Positions 50,494 through 59,394 of a stretch of 64,000 nucleotides of DNA are shown piece by piece. The notes below the pieces were generated by a model. The model was not told the DNA's origin, made no database searches, and saw nothing but the letters and a program-made list of their open reading frames with translations. Location of the stretch: positions 1 through 64,000 of the forward strand of contig CAYJMF010000004.1 in NCBI GenBank assembly GCA_964370855.1, written 5' to 3'. How positions within the stretch are numbered: the first letter of the stretch is position 1; each line of letters opens with the position of its first letter. A program made the position numbers and the translations under genes. Source of the DNA: JAKLKS01 sp964370855 (GTDB lineage: Bacteria > Planctomycetota > JAJSAM01 > JAKLKS01).

Positions 50494-51936
50494 ATGAACA
50501 TCCCGAGAATCCTGATCGCCGGGTTGCGCGGAGGCGGCGGCAAGACGCTCGTGGCCGTGGGGATCCAGGCGGCGTGGAGGAGGCGGGGGCTGGTCGTGGC
50601 CCCCTTCAAGAAGGGGCCCGATTTCATCGACACCGCGTGGTCCGCCGCCTCCGCGGGGCGGCCCTGCCGGAACCTGGACCTGTTCCTCTCCTCCCCGGAG
50701 AGGCTGGCGGCGTCCTTCGCCTCCGCGTGCGCGGGGGCGGAGGTCGCGGTCATCGAGGGGAACCGGGGGCTCTTCGACGGTGTGGACGCGCAGGGCTCCT
50801 GCAGCACGGCCGAGCTGGCGAAGCTCCTCCGGTGCCCCGTCATCCTCGTCGCGGACTGCGCCATGGCGACGCGGACCGTCGCGGCCATGGTCCTCGGATG
50901 CCGGGCACTCGACCCGTCGGTCCCGCTCCGCGGCGTGATCCTGAACCGCCTGGCCGGGGCCCGCCACGAGGCGGTCGTCCGGGCCGCCGTCGAGGAGGCC
51001 ACCGGCCTCCCCGTGGTCGGGGCGATCCCCCGCCTGCCGACGGACATCCTCCCCGAGAGGCACATGGGGCTGGTCCCCCCCCCGGAGCGCGTCGGTCGGG
51101 AGGAGGCCATCCGGGAGGCGGGGGAGGCGGCCTCGCGGTTCCTCGATCTCGCGGCCATCGAGGCGCTCGCGTGGACGGCACCGCCCTTCGACCCCCCCGT
51201 GCCCGCCTCCCGCAACCCGGGGACGGCGGGCCCCGGGCGCGTCCGCATCGGGGTCTTCCGCGACGCGGCCTTCCAGTTCTACTACCCGGAGAACCTCGAT
51301 GCGCTGGTCCGGGAGGGGGCGACCCTGGTCGAGATCTCCCCGCTCGCGGATCGGTGCCTGCCCGAGGTGGATGCCGTGTACGCCGGGGGCGGATTCCCGG
51401 AGACCCATGCCGCGGGCCTGGCGGACAACGCCCCCTTCCGGGACTCGGTGCGCCGGGCGGCGGAGGGGGGGATGCCCGTCTACGCGGAGTGCGGCGGGGC
51501 GGTGTTCCTCGGCGAGACGCTGGACTACGGCGGAAGGGAGTACCCCATGGCCGGGGTCCTGCCCGTGGCCTTCGGATTCCAGGAGAGGCCCAGGGGGCAC
51601 GGATACTCCCTCCTGGAGACGGTGGCGGAGAACCCGTTCTTCGCGGTCGGGGAGAAGCTGCGGGGCCACGAGTTCCACCACTCGTTCCCGCGGTCCGCAT
51701 CGCGCGGGAACCTGGCCTTCGCCTTCCGGGTCGATCGCGGGACCGGGTTCGACGGCCGCAGCGACGGCCTCCTCGTCCGGAACGTCCTCGCCTGCTACAC
51801 GCATCTCCACGCCCTCTCGGCCGAGGGGTGGGCGCCCGCGGTCGTGGCGGCGGCGAGGCGGTTCCGCGCCGGCGCCGCATCCGGCGCGGCCATGGCGGCC
51901 GCCGATCCGGTCCTCGCCGGGAGGGCCGGCCGATGA
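50494..51936 (+). CDS. dsrN: DsrN, siroheme amidase (CbiA-like)
   Basis: This 480-residue enzyme resembles cobyrinate a,c-diamide synthase. It has a P-loop-type N-terminus ILIAGLRGGGGKTLVAVGIQ, then a DethB/CbiA core (IEGNRGLFDGV). The C-terminal class I glutamine amidotransferase has Cys in YAECGGAVFLGE and His in GHEFHHSFPRS. In Dsr clusters it converts siroheme to siroheme amide for DsrAB. It starts four bases after dsrL and overlaps the next gene. Confidence 0.93.
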   Translation: MNIPRILIAGLRGGGGKTLVAVGIQAAWRRRGLVVAPFKKGPDFIDTAWSAASAGRPCRNLDLFLSSPERLAASFASACAGAEVAVIEGNRGLFDGVDAQGSCSTAELAKLLRCPVILVADCAMATRTVAAMVLGCRALDPSVPLRGVILNRLAGARHEAVVRAAVEEATGLPVVGAIPRLPTDILPERHMGLVPPPERVGREEAIREAGEAASRFLDLAAIEALAWTAPPFDPPVPASRNPGTAGPGRVRIGVFRDAAFQFYYPENLDALVREGATLVEISPLADRCLPEVDAVYAGGGFPETHAAGLADNAPFRDSVRRAAEGGMPVYAECGGAVFLGETLDYGGREYPMAGVLPVAFGFQERPRGHGYSLLETVAENPFFAVGEKLRGHEFHHSFPRSASRGNLAFAFRVDRGTGFDGRSDGLLVRNVLACYTHLHALSAEGWAPAVVAAARRFRAGAASGAAMAAADPVLAGRAGR

Positions 51937-52781
51937 GGTTCCTCCCCCTCGGGATCGACCTGTTCAACAGGCCCTGCGTCGTCGTCGGCGGCGGCGTCGT
52001 GGGGACCCGCAAGGCGTTGACCCTCCTCCGGGCCGGGGCGGCGGTGACGGTGGTCTCCCCGGACGCGTCCCCGGATCTCCTCCGCGAGGTCGTCGCCGGC
52101 CGCGTCCTGTGGGTGAGGGAACGGTTCCGGAAGGAGCACCTCGAGGGGGCGTTCCTGGTGGTCATGGCCACCGACGACGGGGACCTCAACGAACGCGGGG
52201 GCCGGCTCGCCGCCGAGCGGCGGATCCTCTCCTGCGTGACCTCCGCCGCGGTCGATTCCCAGGTGATCTTCGGGGCCCTCCTGGACCACGGCGGCGCGAC
52301 CGTGGCGACCTTCACCGACGGCAGGGATCCGGCCCTGGCGAAGAGGACCCGCGACGGGATCGCGGCCCTGCTCTCCCCCGGCGATGCGCCGGGGTCCGGG
52401 TCCGGCGCGCCCTGCGGCACGGTCCTCGTCCTGGTCGCCCACGGCAGCCGGAACCGTGGCTGGAGCGCCCCCCTGGAGGAGATGGTCCGGTCGATCCCCG
52501 GAGGAACGGGAACCGCGAGGGTGCGCCTGGCGTACTCCCAGTTCGCGCAGCCCACGCTGGAGCAGATCGTGGAGGAGGAGGTCCGCGCGGGCCGACGCCG
52601 GTTCCGGGTCCTCCCCCTCTTCATGACCGACGAAGGGCACGTGGAACGCGACATCCGTCCCGTGGTCGAGGGCCTGCGGGCCGCCCGCGGGTACATCGAG
52701 CTGGAGCTGCTGCCGGCGGTGGGCCGCCACCCGTCCTTCCGGGACCTGCTCGCCGGAATCGCGAGGGAGGCGGCGAAATGA
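51933..52781 (+). CDS. precorrin-2 dehydrogenase fused to CbiX-type chelatase
   Basis: This 282-residue fusion completes siroheme from precorrin-2. Residues 1-155 form a Met8/CysG-N-like NAD-dependent dehydrogenase (CVVVGGGVVGTRKALTLLRAGAAVTVVSPD, VVMATDDGDLNE, CVTSAAVDSQVIFGALLDHGGATVATFTDGRDPALAKR). Residues 160-282 form a small CbiX-like chelatase with the metal/porphyrin histidines in VLVAHGSRNRG and TDEGHVERDI. A single short CbiX half is unusual in bacteria and resembles archaeal CbiX(S). It overlaps both dsrN and the CobA-HemD gene. Confidence 0.9.
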   Translation: MRFLPLGIDLFNRPCVVVGGGVVGTRKALTLLRAGAAVTVVSPDASPDLLREVVAGRVLWVRERFRKEHLEGAFLVVMATDDGDLNERGGRLAAERRILSCVTSAAVDSQVIFGALLDHGGATVATFTDGRDPALAKRTRDGIAALLSPGDAPGSGSGAPCGTVLVLVAHGSRNRGWSAPLEEMVRSIPGGTGTARVRLAYSQFAQPTLEQIVEEEVRAGRRRFRVLPLFMTDEGHVERDIRPVVEGLRAARGYIELELLPAVGRHPSFRDLLAGIAREAAK

Positions 52782-54421
52782 GGACCGCGCGCCCGGAACC
52801 GGGAATCGTCTACCTGGTGGGAGCCGGCCCCGGCGACCCGGGACTCCTCACGCTGCGGGCCGCGGAGTGCCTGGCGAAGGCCGATCTCGTCCTGCACGAC
52901 TACCTCGCCAACCCCGCGCTCCTCGAACGCGTCCGCCCCTCCGCGGAGATCGTCCGCCTCGGGCACCACTCCGACGGGAGGAGCCTCGAGCCCGACGGGA
53001 TCACCGCACGGATGGTCGCGGAGGCCCTCGAGGGGAGGACCGTGGTGCGCCTCAAGGGCGGGGACCCCTCGATCTTCGGCCGCGGCGGCGACGAGGCGGA
53101 CGCCCTGCGCGCCGCCGGGATCCCCTTCGAGATCGTCCCGGGGATCACCTCCGGGCTGTCCGTCGCCGCGTACGCGGAGATCCCCCTCACGCACCACGAG
53201 GACGCACCGGCGGTCGCCCTCGTGACGGCCCGGGAGCGGACCGCGAAGGGGGAACCCAACCAGGACTACGCGGCCCTGGCCTCCTTCCCGGGGACCCTCG
53301 TGTTCTACATGGGGGTCAAGGAGGTCGGGGACTGGAGCGGAGCCCTCATGGAGCACGGGAAGCCCCCGGAGACGCCGGTGGCCGTCGTGCGGTGGGCCAC
53401 CCGCGCCCGGCAGCAGACCGTGCGGTGCACGCTCGGGACCGTCGCCCGGATCGTCGAGGAGCGGGGGCTCCGCCCCCCCTCCCTCTTCGTCGTGGGGAGG
53501 GTCGTCGCCCGCGCCCCCCGGCTCTCCTGGTTCGAGTCCCGCCCGCTCTTCGGCACGACGGTCCTGGTGGCGGGTTCGGCCCCGACGTCCGGGAGGCTCC
53601 GGAAACAGCTGTCGGATCGGGGCGCCGAGGTCGTCGTCCAGGAGGCCATCCGCGTCACCGGCCCGCCGGACCCGGCGGCCATGGACGCGGCCCTGGACGG
53701 GATCCGCCGCTACGACGGGCTGGTGTTCTCCAGCCCCAACGGCGTGGAGTCCATGATGCGCAGGCTCTTCGAGCGCGGGGGTGACGTGCGGGGCCTGGCG
53801 GGGGTGAGGCTGATCGCGCTCGGCGCCGGGACCGCGGAGGCCCTCGTCCGCCACCACCTCCGGCCCGATCTCGTCCCGGAGCGCATCGGGGCGGGGTCCC
53901 TCGCCCGCATCCTCGTCCTGGAGGGGGTGGAGCGGAGGTTCCTCCTGGCGAGGGCGAGCGACGACAGGTCCGTCCTGGCGAGGAAGCTGAGGGCCGCAGG
54001 GGCCGTCGTGGACGAGGTCGCGGTCTACGCGACCCGGAACGCGGACGAACCCGACCCCTTCCTGCTCCGGGCCCTGTCCGAGGGCGAGATCCACTGGGCC
54101 GCCGTCACGAGCGCCACCACCGCCCGCTCCCTGGTCCGCCTCTACGGCGACGCCCTCGCGACGGTCCGGATGGCGAGCATCAGCACGCTGACCTCCGACG
54201 CCCTGCGGGAACTGGGCCACCCTCCGGCGGCGGAGGCGGTGCCGCACACGATCCCGGGGCTCGTCGACGCCATCACGACGGCCGTGGGTGCCCTGGACCC
54301 GGAGGAGTCCGCGGTGGCCGCGAAGAGGCTCGAACTGGGCGACACGCGGTGCCGCGGTCCGGGAGAAAGGGCCTTCGAGGGCGGGACCGGATCCCCGGCC
54401 GGGATCCGGCGCGAGGGATGA
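52778..54421 (+). CDS. uroporphyrinogen-III methyltransferase/synthase fusion (CobA-HemD)
   Basis: This 547-residue fusion makes precorrin-2 from hydroxymethylbilane via uroporphyrinogen III. The N-terminal SUMT domain has YLVGAGPGDPGLLTLRAAECL, VVRLKGGDPSIFGRGGDEADAL and VPGITSGLSVAAYAEIPLTHH. The C-terminal HemD domain (about 260-510) has VLVAGSAPTSGRLRKQLSDRGAE, RYDGLVFSSPNGVESMMRRL and WAAVTSATTARSLVRLYGD. With the preceding gene it supplies siroheme for DsrAB. It is the last gene of the operon and converges on the cytidylate-kinase-like gene 19 bases away, with no obvious terminator. Confidence 0.94.
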   Translation: MRTARPEPGIVYLVGAGPGDPGLLTLRAAECLAKADLVLHDYLANPALLERVRPSAEIVRLGHHSDGRSLEPDGITARMVAEALEGRTVVRLKGGDPSIFGRGGDEADALRAAGIPFEIVPGITSGLSVAAYAEIPLTHHEDAPAVALVTARERTAKGEPNQDYAALASFPGTLVFYMGVKEVGDWSGALMEHGKPPETPVAVVRWATRARQQTVRCTLGTVARIVEERGLRPPSLFVVGRVVARAPRLSWFESRPLFGTTVLVAGSAPTSGRLRKQLSDRGAEVVVQEAIRVTGPPDPAAMDAALDGIRRYDGLVFSSPNGVESMMRRLFERGGDVRGLAGVRLIALGAGTAEALVRHHLRPDLVPERIGAGSLARILVLEGVERRFLLARASDDRSVLARKLRAAGAVVDEVAVYATRNADEPDPFLLRALSEGEIHWAAVTSATTARSLVRLYGDALATVRMASISTLTSDALRELGHPPAAEAVPHTIPGLVDAITTAVGALDPEESAVAAKRLELGDTRCRGPGERAFEGGTGSPAGIRREG

Positions 54422-54440
54422 CGATGCCGCGTCCGGCCCC

Positions 54441-55256
54441 TCAGGCGCCCGCACCCTGCAGCATCACGCGGGTCCCGTAGCGCACCTCCCGCACCCCCTC
54501 GACGGCGCGGGCCCCGGCGACGACGAGGTCGACCAGCCGCGGGTCGTCGAGCTTCCCCTCGACTTCGACACGGTCGCCCGACGCCCGGACCTCGACCTCG
54601 GCATGGGCCGTCCCCGGGTTCGCCGCGAGGGCGGCGCGCACGCGGCTCTCGAGAAGGAGATCCGCGAAGGCCCTCCGGCTCTCCTCGTCGGGCTGGAACC
54701 GGGGCCGGGAGATCGCCGCCGAGACCGCCGCACAGGCCCCCTCGATGTCGACGTGCTCCAGGTTGATCACGAGGTCGTAGAGCGACGGGTCGTGCCAGTC
54801 CACGCCGTAGAGGAACCGGGTCCACTTCACCCTCTCCCGGTCGACGCGCTCGACGTGGCGTTCGGCTCCCGCGCGGTCCAGGCCCCTTCGACGCATGACC
54901 TGCTCGACGCGGTACCCGACGGGCGCGATCAGGCGCACACGCATGACGTGCCGGACGCCCCGCAGCAGCAGGTGCCCGGCGTGCCCGTGGTAGACGACCC
55001 GGTCGTCGCGCACCCTCTCGCAGAGCGCCTCGCGGACGAAGGCGAGGTAGAGGATGCGGTCGTGGAGGAAGCGGTCCCAGAGGCCGGGTCCCTCCTCCAT
55101 GACGCGGGCGAGCTCGGTCTCGGAGACGCCGTAGCGGGCGGCCGCGTCGGTGATCACTTCGCGGCCGTAGACCCGGTAGCCGAGCATGGCCCCGAGGCGA
55201 TTCGCCATCTCCTCGCCGCCGCTGAAGGTCCCACGGGAGATCGTGATGATGGCCAT
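54441..55256 (-). CDS. cytidylate kinase-like protein with BON domain
   Basis: This 271-residue fusion has an N-terminal P-loop kinase resembling the cytidylate-kinase-like family (AIITISRGTFSGGEEMANRLGAMLGYRVYGREVI, HGHAGHLLLRGVRHVMRVRLIAP). The C-terminal BON-like domain (about 195-268: RVRAALAANPGTAHAEVEVRASGDRVEVEGKLDD, AVEGVREVRYGTRV) is more usual in periplasmic or osmotic-stress proteins. The start at 55256 has GGAGGAGG upstream. It may be a signalling kinase rather than a metabolic enzyme. It is divergent from the histidine kinase gene, 115 bases away. Confidence 0.82.
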   Translation of the reverse strand: MAIITISRGTFSGGEEMANRLGAMLGYRVYGREVITDAAARYGVSETELARVMEEGPGLWDRFLHDRILYLAFVREALCERVRDDRVVYHGHAGHLLLRGVRHVMRVRLIAPVGYRVEQVMRRRGLDRAGAERHVERVDRERVKWTRFLYGVDWHDPSLYDLVINLEHVDIEGACAAVSAAISRPRFQPDEESRRAFADLLLESRVRAALAANPGTAHAEVEVRASGDRVEVEGKLDDPRLVDLVVAGARAVEGVREVRYGTRVMLQGAGA

Positions 55257-55292
55257 CAATCGCCTCCTCCGCCCGCGCCGGGAAGCTCCCGC

Positions 55293-55321
55293 TTGACGCC
55301 CGGACGACAAGGGGGGATCAT
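55293..55321 (+). promoter_or_regulatory. candidate promoter of the histidine kinase gene
   Basis: TTGACG (55293-55298) and GATCAT (55316-55321) are separated by 17 bases and precede the HK ATG by 50 bases. Confidence 0.5.
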
Positions 55322-55371
55322 ACTCCCGGTCGACCGGCGAGTTGCGCCGCAATGGCGGATCGGATCCCAGG

Positions 55372-56862
55372 ATGGAGGCGGCCCGCGGGCCGGTGGCTTC
55401 GCCCCGGTGGCACGAGGACCCCGCCGCCGCGGCGGACTTCGCCCTCCTGCACCGGCCGAGCTTCAGCGTCCGCAAGAAGATCGCGCTGAGCTTCCTCCTG
55501 TGTTTCCTGGTGATCGGGGGCGTCACCCTGGCGTCCTCCCTCATCCTGAGCCGCATCGAGGAGCGGCTGCACTTCATCGAGCTCGCGGACAACTACACCA
55601 GCCACATCCAGCAGGCGCGGCGCTACGAGAAGAACTTCCTGCTCTACGGAACGGACCTGTCCAACGCGAGGGACAACCTCCGCGCGGCCAGGGAGACCCT
55701 GCTGGGCGCGCAGCCCGAGATCGACCGGGTGGTCGGTTCCCGGACCCATCGCGAGATGATGGGGCACCTGGATCGCTACGATCAGCTCCTCTCCCGCCTG
55801 GCAAGCGCGGAGGACAAGCAGGGGATCGAGCCCGAATTGCGGAAGCACGGCGGGGAGATGGTGGAGGTGGCCCTGCGCGTGGCCGAGGCCGAGAGGAGAA
55901 CGGTCCACGACCTGCTCCGGATCTGCAAGCTGATGCCCCTCGTGGCCATGGCGCTCCTCCTCGCCCTCATCGCCTACGTGGTCCACTTCCTGGCCCGGCA
56001 GATCCTCACGCCGCTCGGCCGGATCGTGGGGTACGCGCGGCGCATCGCGGAGGGCGACTTCGCTCCCGTCTTCCCCACGCGGCGCTACCGGGACGAGTTC
56101 ACGGACCTCGTCCTCGCCATGAACCGCATGACGAGGGAGCTCGACCGGCGGCAGGAGATGCTCGCCTCGGCGCAGAAGCTCCGGGCCATCGGGACCCTGA
56201 CCGCCGGGGTCGCCCACGAGCTCAACAACCCCATCAACAACATCTCGCTCACGGCCGAGGCGCTGCTCGAGGACGTCGGGACGCTCTCGGTCCAGGAGAG
56301 GACCGAGATGTGCCGCGACCTCCTCTCGCAGGCGGAACGCGCCCAGGGCGTCGTGCGCAACCTGCTGGATTTCTCCCGCCAGCGGGAGCCCCGCATGGTG
56401 TCGGTCGATGTCGGCCCGCTCCTCACCCGGACGTGCAAGCTGCTCTCCAACCAGGTCAGGCTGTCGCGGGCGAGGATCGAACTCGGGATCCCCGACGGCC
56501 TTCCCCCGGTCCTCGGCGACGAGCAGCAGCTCGCGCAGGTGTTCGTGAACCTCTGCCTGAACGCCCTCGAGGCCATGGACCGGCCGGGGCGGCTGGGGGT
56601 CACCGCCGAACGGGCGGCAGGGCGCCCCGGGTTCCTGCGGATCGGGGTGAGCGACACGGGGCGGGGGATCGCCCCCGAGGTCCTCCCCTTCATCTTCGAC
56701 CCGTTCTTCACGACGAAGGGGGCGGGTGGGACGGGGCTCGGGCTCTCGGTCAGCTACGGAATCGTCGAGAAGCACGGGGGGACCATCGAGGCGGCCAGCA
56801 GGGTCGGCGAGGGGACCCGCTTCTCCGTCTACCTGCCGTTCGCCGCCGCGGCGGCTCCCTAG
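55372..56862 (+). CDS. sensor histidine kinase
   Basis: This 496-residue membrane sensor has an N-terminal helix (IALSFLLCFLVIGGVTLASSLIL), an extracytoplasmic helical sensing region (ERLHFIELADNYTSHIQQARRYEKNFLL), and a second membrane helix (LMPLVAMALLLALIAYVVHFLA). HAMP, the H-box GVAHELNNPINNISLTAEAL (His282), the N-box VNLCLNALEAMDRPGRL, and ATP-binding G-boxes (DTGRGIAPEVL, GGTGLGLSVSYGI) follow. No receiver domain is fused. The likely partner is the single-domain response regulator encoded 2.5 kb downstream on the other strand. It overlaps the convergent PEP-synthase-like gene by four bases. A TTG at 55342 is an alternative start. Confidence 0.92.
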   Translation: MEAARGPVASPRWHEDPAAAADFALLHRPSFSVRKKIALSFLLCFLVIGGVTLASSLILSRIEERLHFIELADNYTSHIQQARRYEKNFLLYGTDLSNARDNLRAARETLLGAQPEIDRVVGSRTHREMMGHLDRYDQLLSRLASAEDKQGIEPELRKHGGEMVEVALRVAEAERRTVHDLLRICKLMPLVAMALLLALIAYVVHFLARQILTPLGRIVGYARRIAEGDFAPVFPTRRYRDEFTDLVLAMNRMTRELDRRQEMLASAQKLRAIGTLTAGVAHELNNPINNISLTAEALLEDVGTLSVQERTEMCRDLLSQAERAQGVVRNLLDFSRQREPRMVSVDVGPLLTRTCKLLSNQVRLSRARIELGIPDGLPPVLGDEQQLAQVFVNLCLNALEAMDRPGRLGVTAERAAGRPGFLRIGVSDTGRGIAPEVLPFIFDPFFTTKGAGGTGLGLSVSYGIVEKHGGTIEAASRVGEGTRFSVYLPFAAAAAP

Positions 56863-59375
56863 GCGAACCGGGCGAAGTCCTCGGCGAGGAACCTCTCGGC
56901 GCACTCCTTCACGTCCCCGGCGTCCCCGAGGTTCATGTCCAGCTGGCGGGCGCACGCCAGGAGGAGCCCGAGCCGCAGGAGCCCCTGCTCGCAGTCCTGC
57001 CGGGGGACGGTCCGGAGCCACGCGTTGACGAGGTCACCCCGCCGATCCACGGTGAATCCGTTCGCGCCCAGGACGGCTTCGATGAACCGCGCCCGCAGAT
57101 CGCGTCGTTCCCTCGCCGCGCCTCCCCCCTGGAAACGGAAGCTCACGTAGTTGCTTTCCGTCACCTCGCCGACGACAGCGTCGATCATCGCGTAGTGGTA
57201 GGCCATGCGGGCGTTGAGGTTGAGGTAGTCGAGGGCGACGATCAGGTAGTTGCGGTCCCCCAGCCTGCGCATGCCCCGGTCGCGGGAGCCCAGGGAACCC
57301 GCCACGACCGACAGGAAGCCGGCCGGCGACACCTCGCGGCGCCCGGCCCAGGTCACCCGCGGGTCGGCGATCCCCTTCCACAGGGCGCGGAAGGGGATGC
57401 AGGTCATGGACTCCGGCGAGAGTCGACCACGCCGGCCGGGCGGATCGGAAACGCCCCCCCCCAGGTCGAGGACCTCCAGGTCGAGCGGGATCCCCGAGGC
57501 GAGGTGCCGGGCGGCGCGCCCTCCCCCGGTCGCGTAGCGATCGCCGAGGCGGAACATCGCGTCGAGGGATCGCTCGTGCACCACCCGGACGAGATCGTGG
57601 ATCGAGGAGCAGCCCTCCGCCCGGAAGGCCGCATCGGAAGGGTCGATGAGGTCGAGGCGCAGGATCCGATCCCACGGGAACCCCGGGGGCCGGCGCTCCG
57701 CCGGGGGGCGGCGCCGCCGGTTGCGGAACCCGGGCCAGGGAGTTCCGGAGTACACCTCGCCGCGGTTCCCGTCGACACCGACGACCTCGCCGGCCGCGAG
57801 GAGGGTCAGCGCATCCCGGGCATCGTAGACGGCGGGCACCTCGGCCTGGCGGACCAGGGCCGCGGCGTGGCTCAGGGGGCTCCCGGTTTCCGCGACGAGT
57901 CCCGCCACCCGGCCGAGGGCCCGGGCGAGCTCGGGCGTCGCCTGTCGGACGACGAGCACGGATCCTTCGGGGGCTTCTCCCGCCTGCGCGGGGTTCGGGG
58001 CGAGGAAAACGGGGCCCACCGCCCGTCCGGGGGACAGGGGTCGACCACGCAGCTTCGCGGGGAGCGGCATTCCCGGATGGGCCCGGGCCGCGCGGTGCGG
58101 CAGGCGGAGCGGCCGCGCCTGGAGCACGACCAGCCGCCCCCCCTCGTCCATGGCCCATTCGATGTCCTGGGCGCAGCCGAAGTGGCGTTCGATGTCGAGC
58201 CCCACCCGGGCGAGGCGCTCGATGTCCCCGTCCTCCAGGGCGGCGGTCTCGCGGTGGCGCTCCGGAATCGCCCTCCGGACCACGCCCGGCAGGTCCGGTT
58301 CCTCGACGAGTTCCGAGCACTTGCGGGCCACACGGCGTTCGAGGATCTCCCCCGGGGGGCGGCGCGAGAGGACGAACAGGTCGGCGTTCGCGGTGCCGCC
58401 GACGACATCGGCTCCCAGCCCGAAGGCCCCCGTGAACAGCATGCTGTTCCCCGCGGGGTCCTGGGGGTCGCGGGTGTAGAGCACCCCGGAAGCGCGCGCC
58501 GTGACCATGGGGAGGAAGAGGACGGCCATGGGGGTCTCGAACCCGGAGAGTCCCGCCCCTCGCCTGTACGCGAGGGCGCGGTCGGAGTAGCCGCTCGCGA
58601 CGACGGCAAGGTAGGCGGAGGCGAGGCCGTCCCTGGGCACCCCGAGGCGGGTCTCGAACTGGCCCGCGAAGGACAGCGGCCCGTCCTCCCCCACGGCGCT
58701 GGACCTCACCGCGAAGCGGCGGCCTTCGGGATGACGGTCCGCCCCCTCCCGGATGGCGGCCGCGATTGCCCCGGGCAATCGCGCGCCCTCCATCCTCCGG
58801 CGAAGCGACAGCGCCTCCCCGGCGAGCGCGGCCTCGTCCACGAGGGCCGCCGCGAGGAGCGCGCGCTGGCGGTCCGGGAGCCCGATCTCGCGCGCGAGAA
58901 GCCGATAGGATGCCGTGGTCGCCACGAAGCCCGGGGGCACGAGATCGGGGAGGATCCCGCGGATCTCGCCGAGGCGGGCGGCCTTCCCGCCGACCTGGTC
59001 GGGGTCGAGGGCCTCCGGGTCGTCGAGCCGGACGGCCAGGCGCCGTGCCGGACCGGCCGCGGCGGCGTCGAGTTCGGACCGGACCGCGGTCTCGATCCGA
59101 TGATGGGCCGCGAAGAGCGCATCCTCGCGTCCCCCGGTCAGTTCGTTCAGGTCCTGGACCAGTTCGAGGCTCAGCGCCAGGATCCGGAGGATGCGCTCGC
59201 GGATCGCGGTGTCGAAGGGGGCCTTCGTCCCGAGGTCGGCCTCGAGATCGGCGAACAGGGCGAGGAGCTCGCTGTTCCGGGCCAGGAGACGGCGAAAGGA
59301 CGCGTACCTCCGGCGGAACTCGGGAACGTCGGCGCTCCCGGCGTGGAGCAGGCGGCGGAACCAGTCGAGGGTCAT
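56859..59375 (-). CDS. PEP-synthase-like protein lacking the PEP-binding barrel, copy A
   Basis: This 838-residue relative of PEP synthase and pyruvate phosphate dikinase has a helical N-terminal domain (1-115) and an ATP-binding dikinase domain (VGGKAARLGEIRGILPDLVPPGF, RFAVRSSAVGEDGPLSFAGQFETRL, GVLYTRDPQDPAGN, IEWAMDEGGRLVVLQARPLRLP). A phosphohistidine domain with TGSPLSHAAALVRQAEVPAVYDA (His503) follows. The final 300 residues are not the usual PEP/pyruvate TIM barrel: they include RILRLDLIDPSDAAF, SIHDLVRVVHERSLDAMFRLG and YHYAMIDAVVGE. The substrate is therefore unknown. It is paralogous to the gene at 59810. Confidence 0.88.
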   Translation of the reverse strand: MTLDWFRRLLHAGSADVPEFRRRYASFRRLLARNSELLALFADLEADLGTKAPFDTAIRERILRILALSLELVQDLNELTGGREDALFAAHHRIETAVRSELDAAAAGPARRLAVRLDDPEALDPDQVGGKAARLGEIRGILPDLVPPGFVATTASYRLLAREIGLPDRQRALLAAALVDEAALAGEALSLRRRMEGARLPGAIAAAIREGADRHPEGRRFAVRSSAVGEDGPLSFAGQFETRLGVPRDGLASAYLAVVASGYSDRALAYRRGAGLSGFETPMAVLFLPMVTARASGVLYTRDPQDPAGNSMLFTGAFGLGADVVGGTANADLFVLSRRPPGEILERRVARKCSELVEEPDLPGVVRRAIPERHRETAALEDGDIERLARVGLDIERHFGCAQDIEWAMDEGGRLVVLQARPLRLPHRAARAHPGMPLPAKLRGRPLSPGRAVGPVFLAPNPAQAGEAPEGSVLVVRQATPELARALGRVAGLVAETGSPLSHAAALVRQAEVPAVYDARDALTLLAAGEVVGVDGNRGEVYSGTPWPGFRNRRRRPPAERRPPGFPWDRILRLDLIDPSDAAFRAEGCSSIHDLVRVVHERSLDAMFRLGDRYATGGGRAARHLASGIPLDLEVLDLGGGVSDPPGRRGRLSPESMTCIPFRALWKGIADPRVTWAGRREVSPAGFLSVVAGSLGSRDRGMRRLGDRNYLIVALDYLNLNARMAYHYAMIDAVVGEVTESNYVSFRFQGGGAARERRDLRARFIEAVLGANGFTVDRRGDLVNAWLRTVPRQDCEQGLLRLGLLLACARQLDMNLGDAGDVKECAERFLAEDFARFA

Positions 59376-59394
59376 CGGGTGCCGGACGCGGAGG

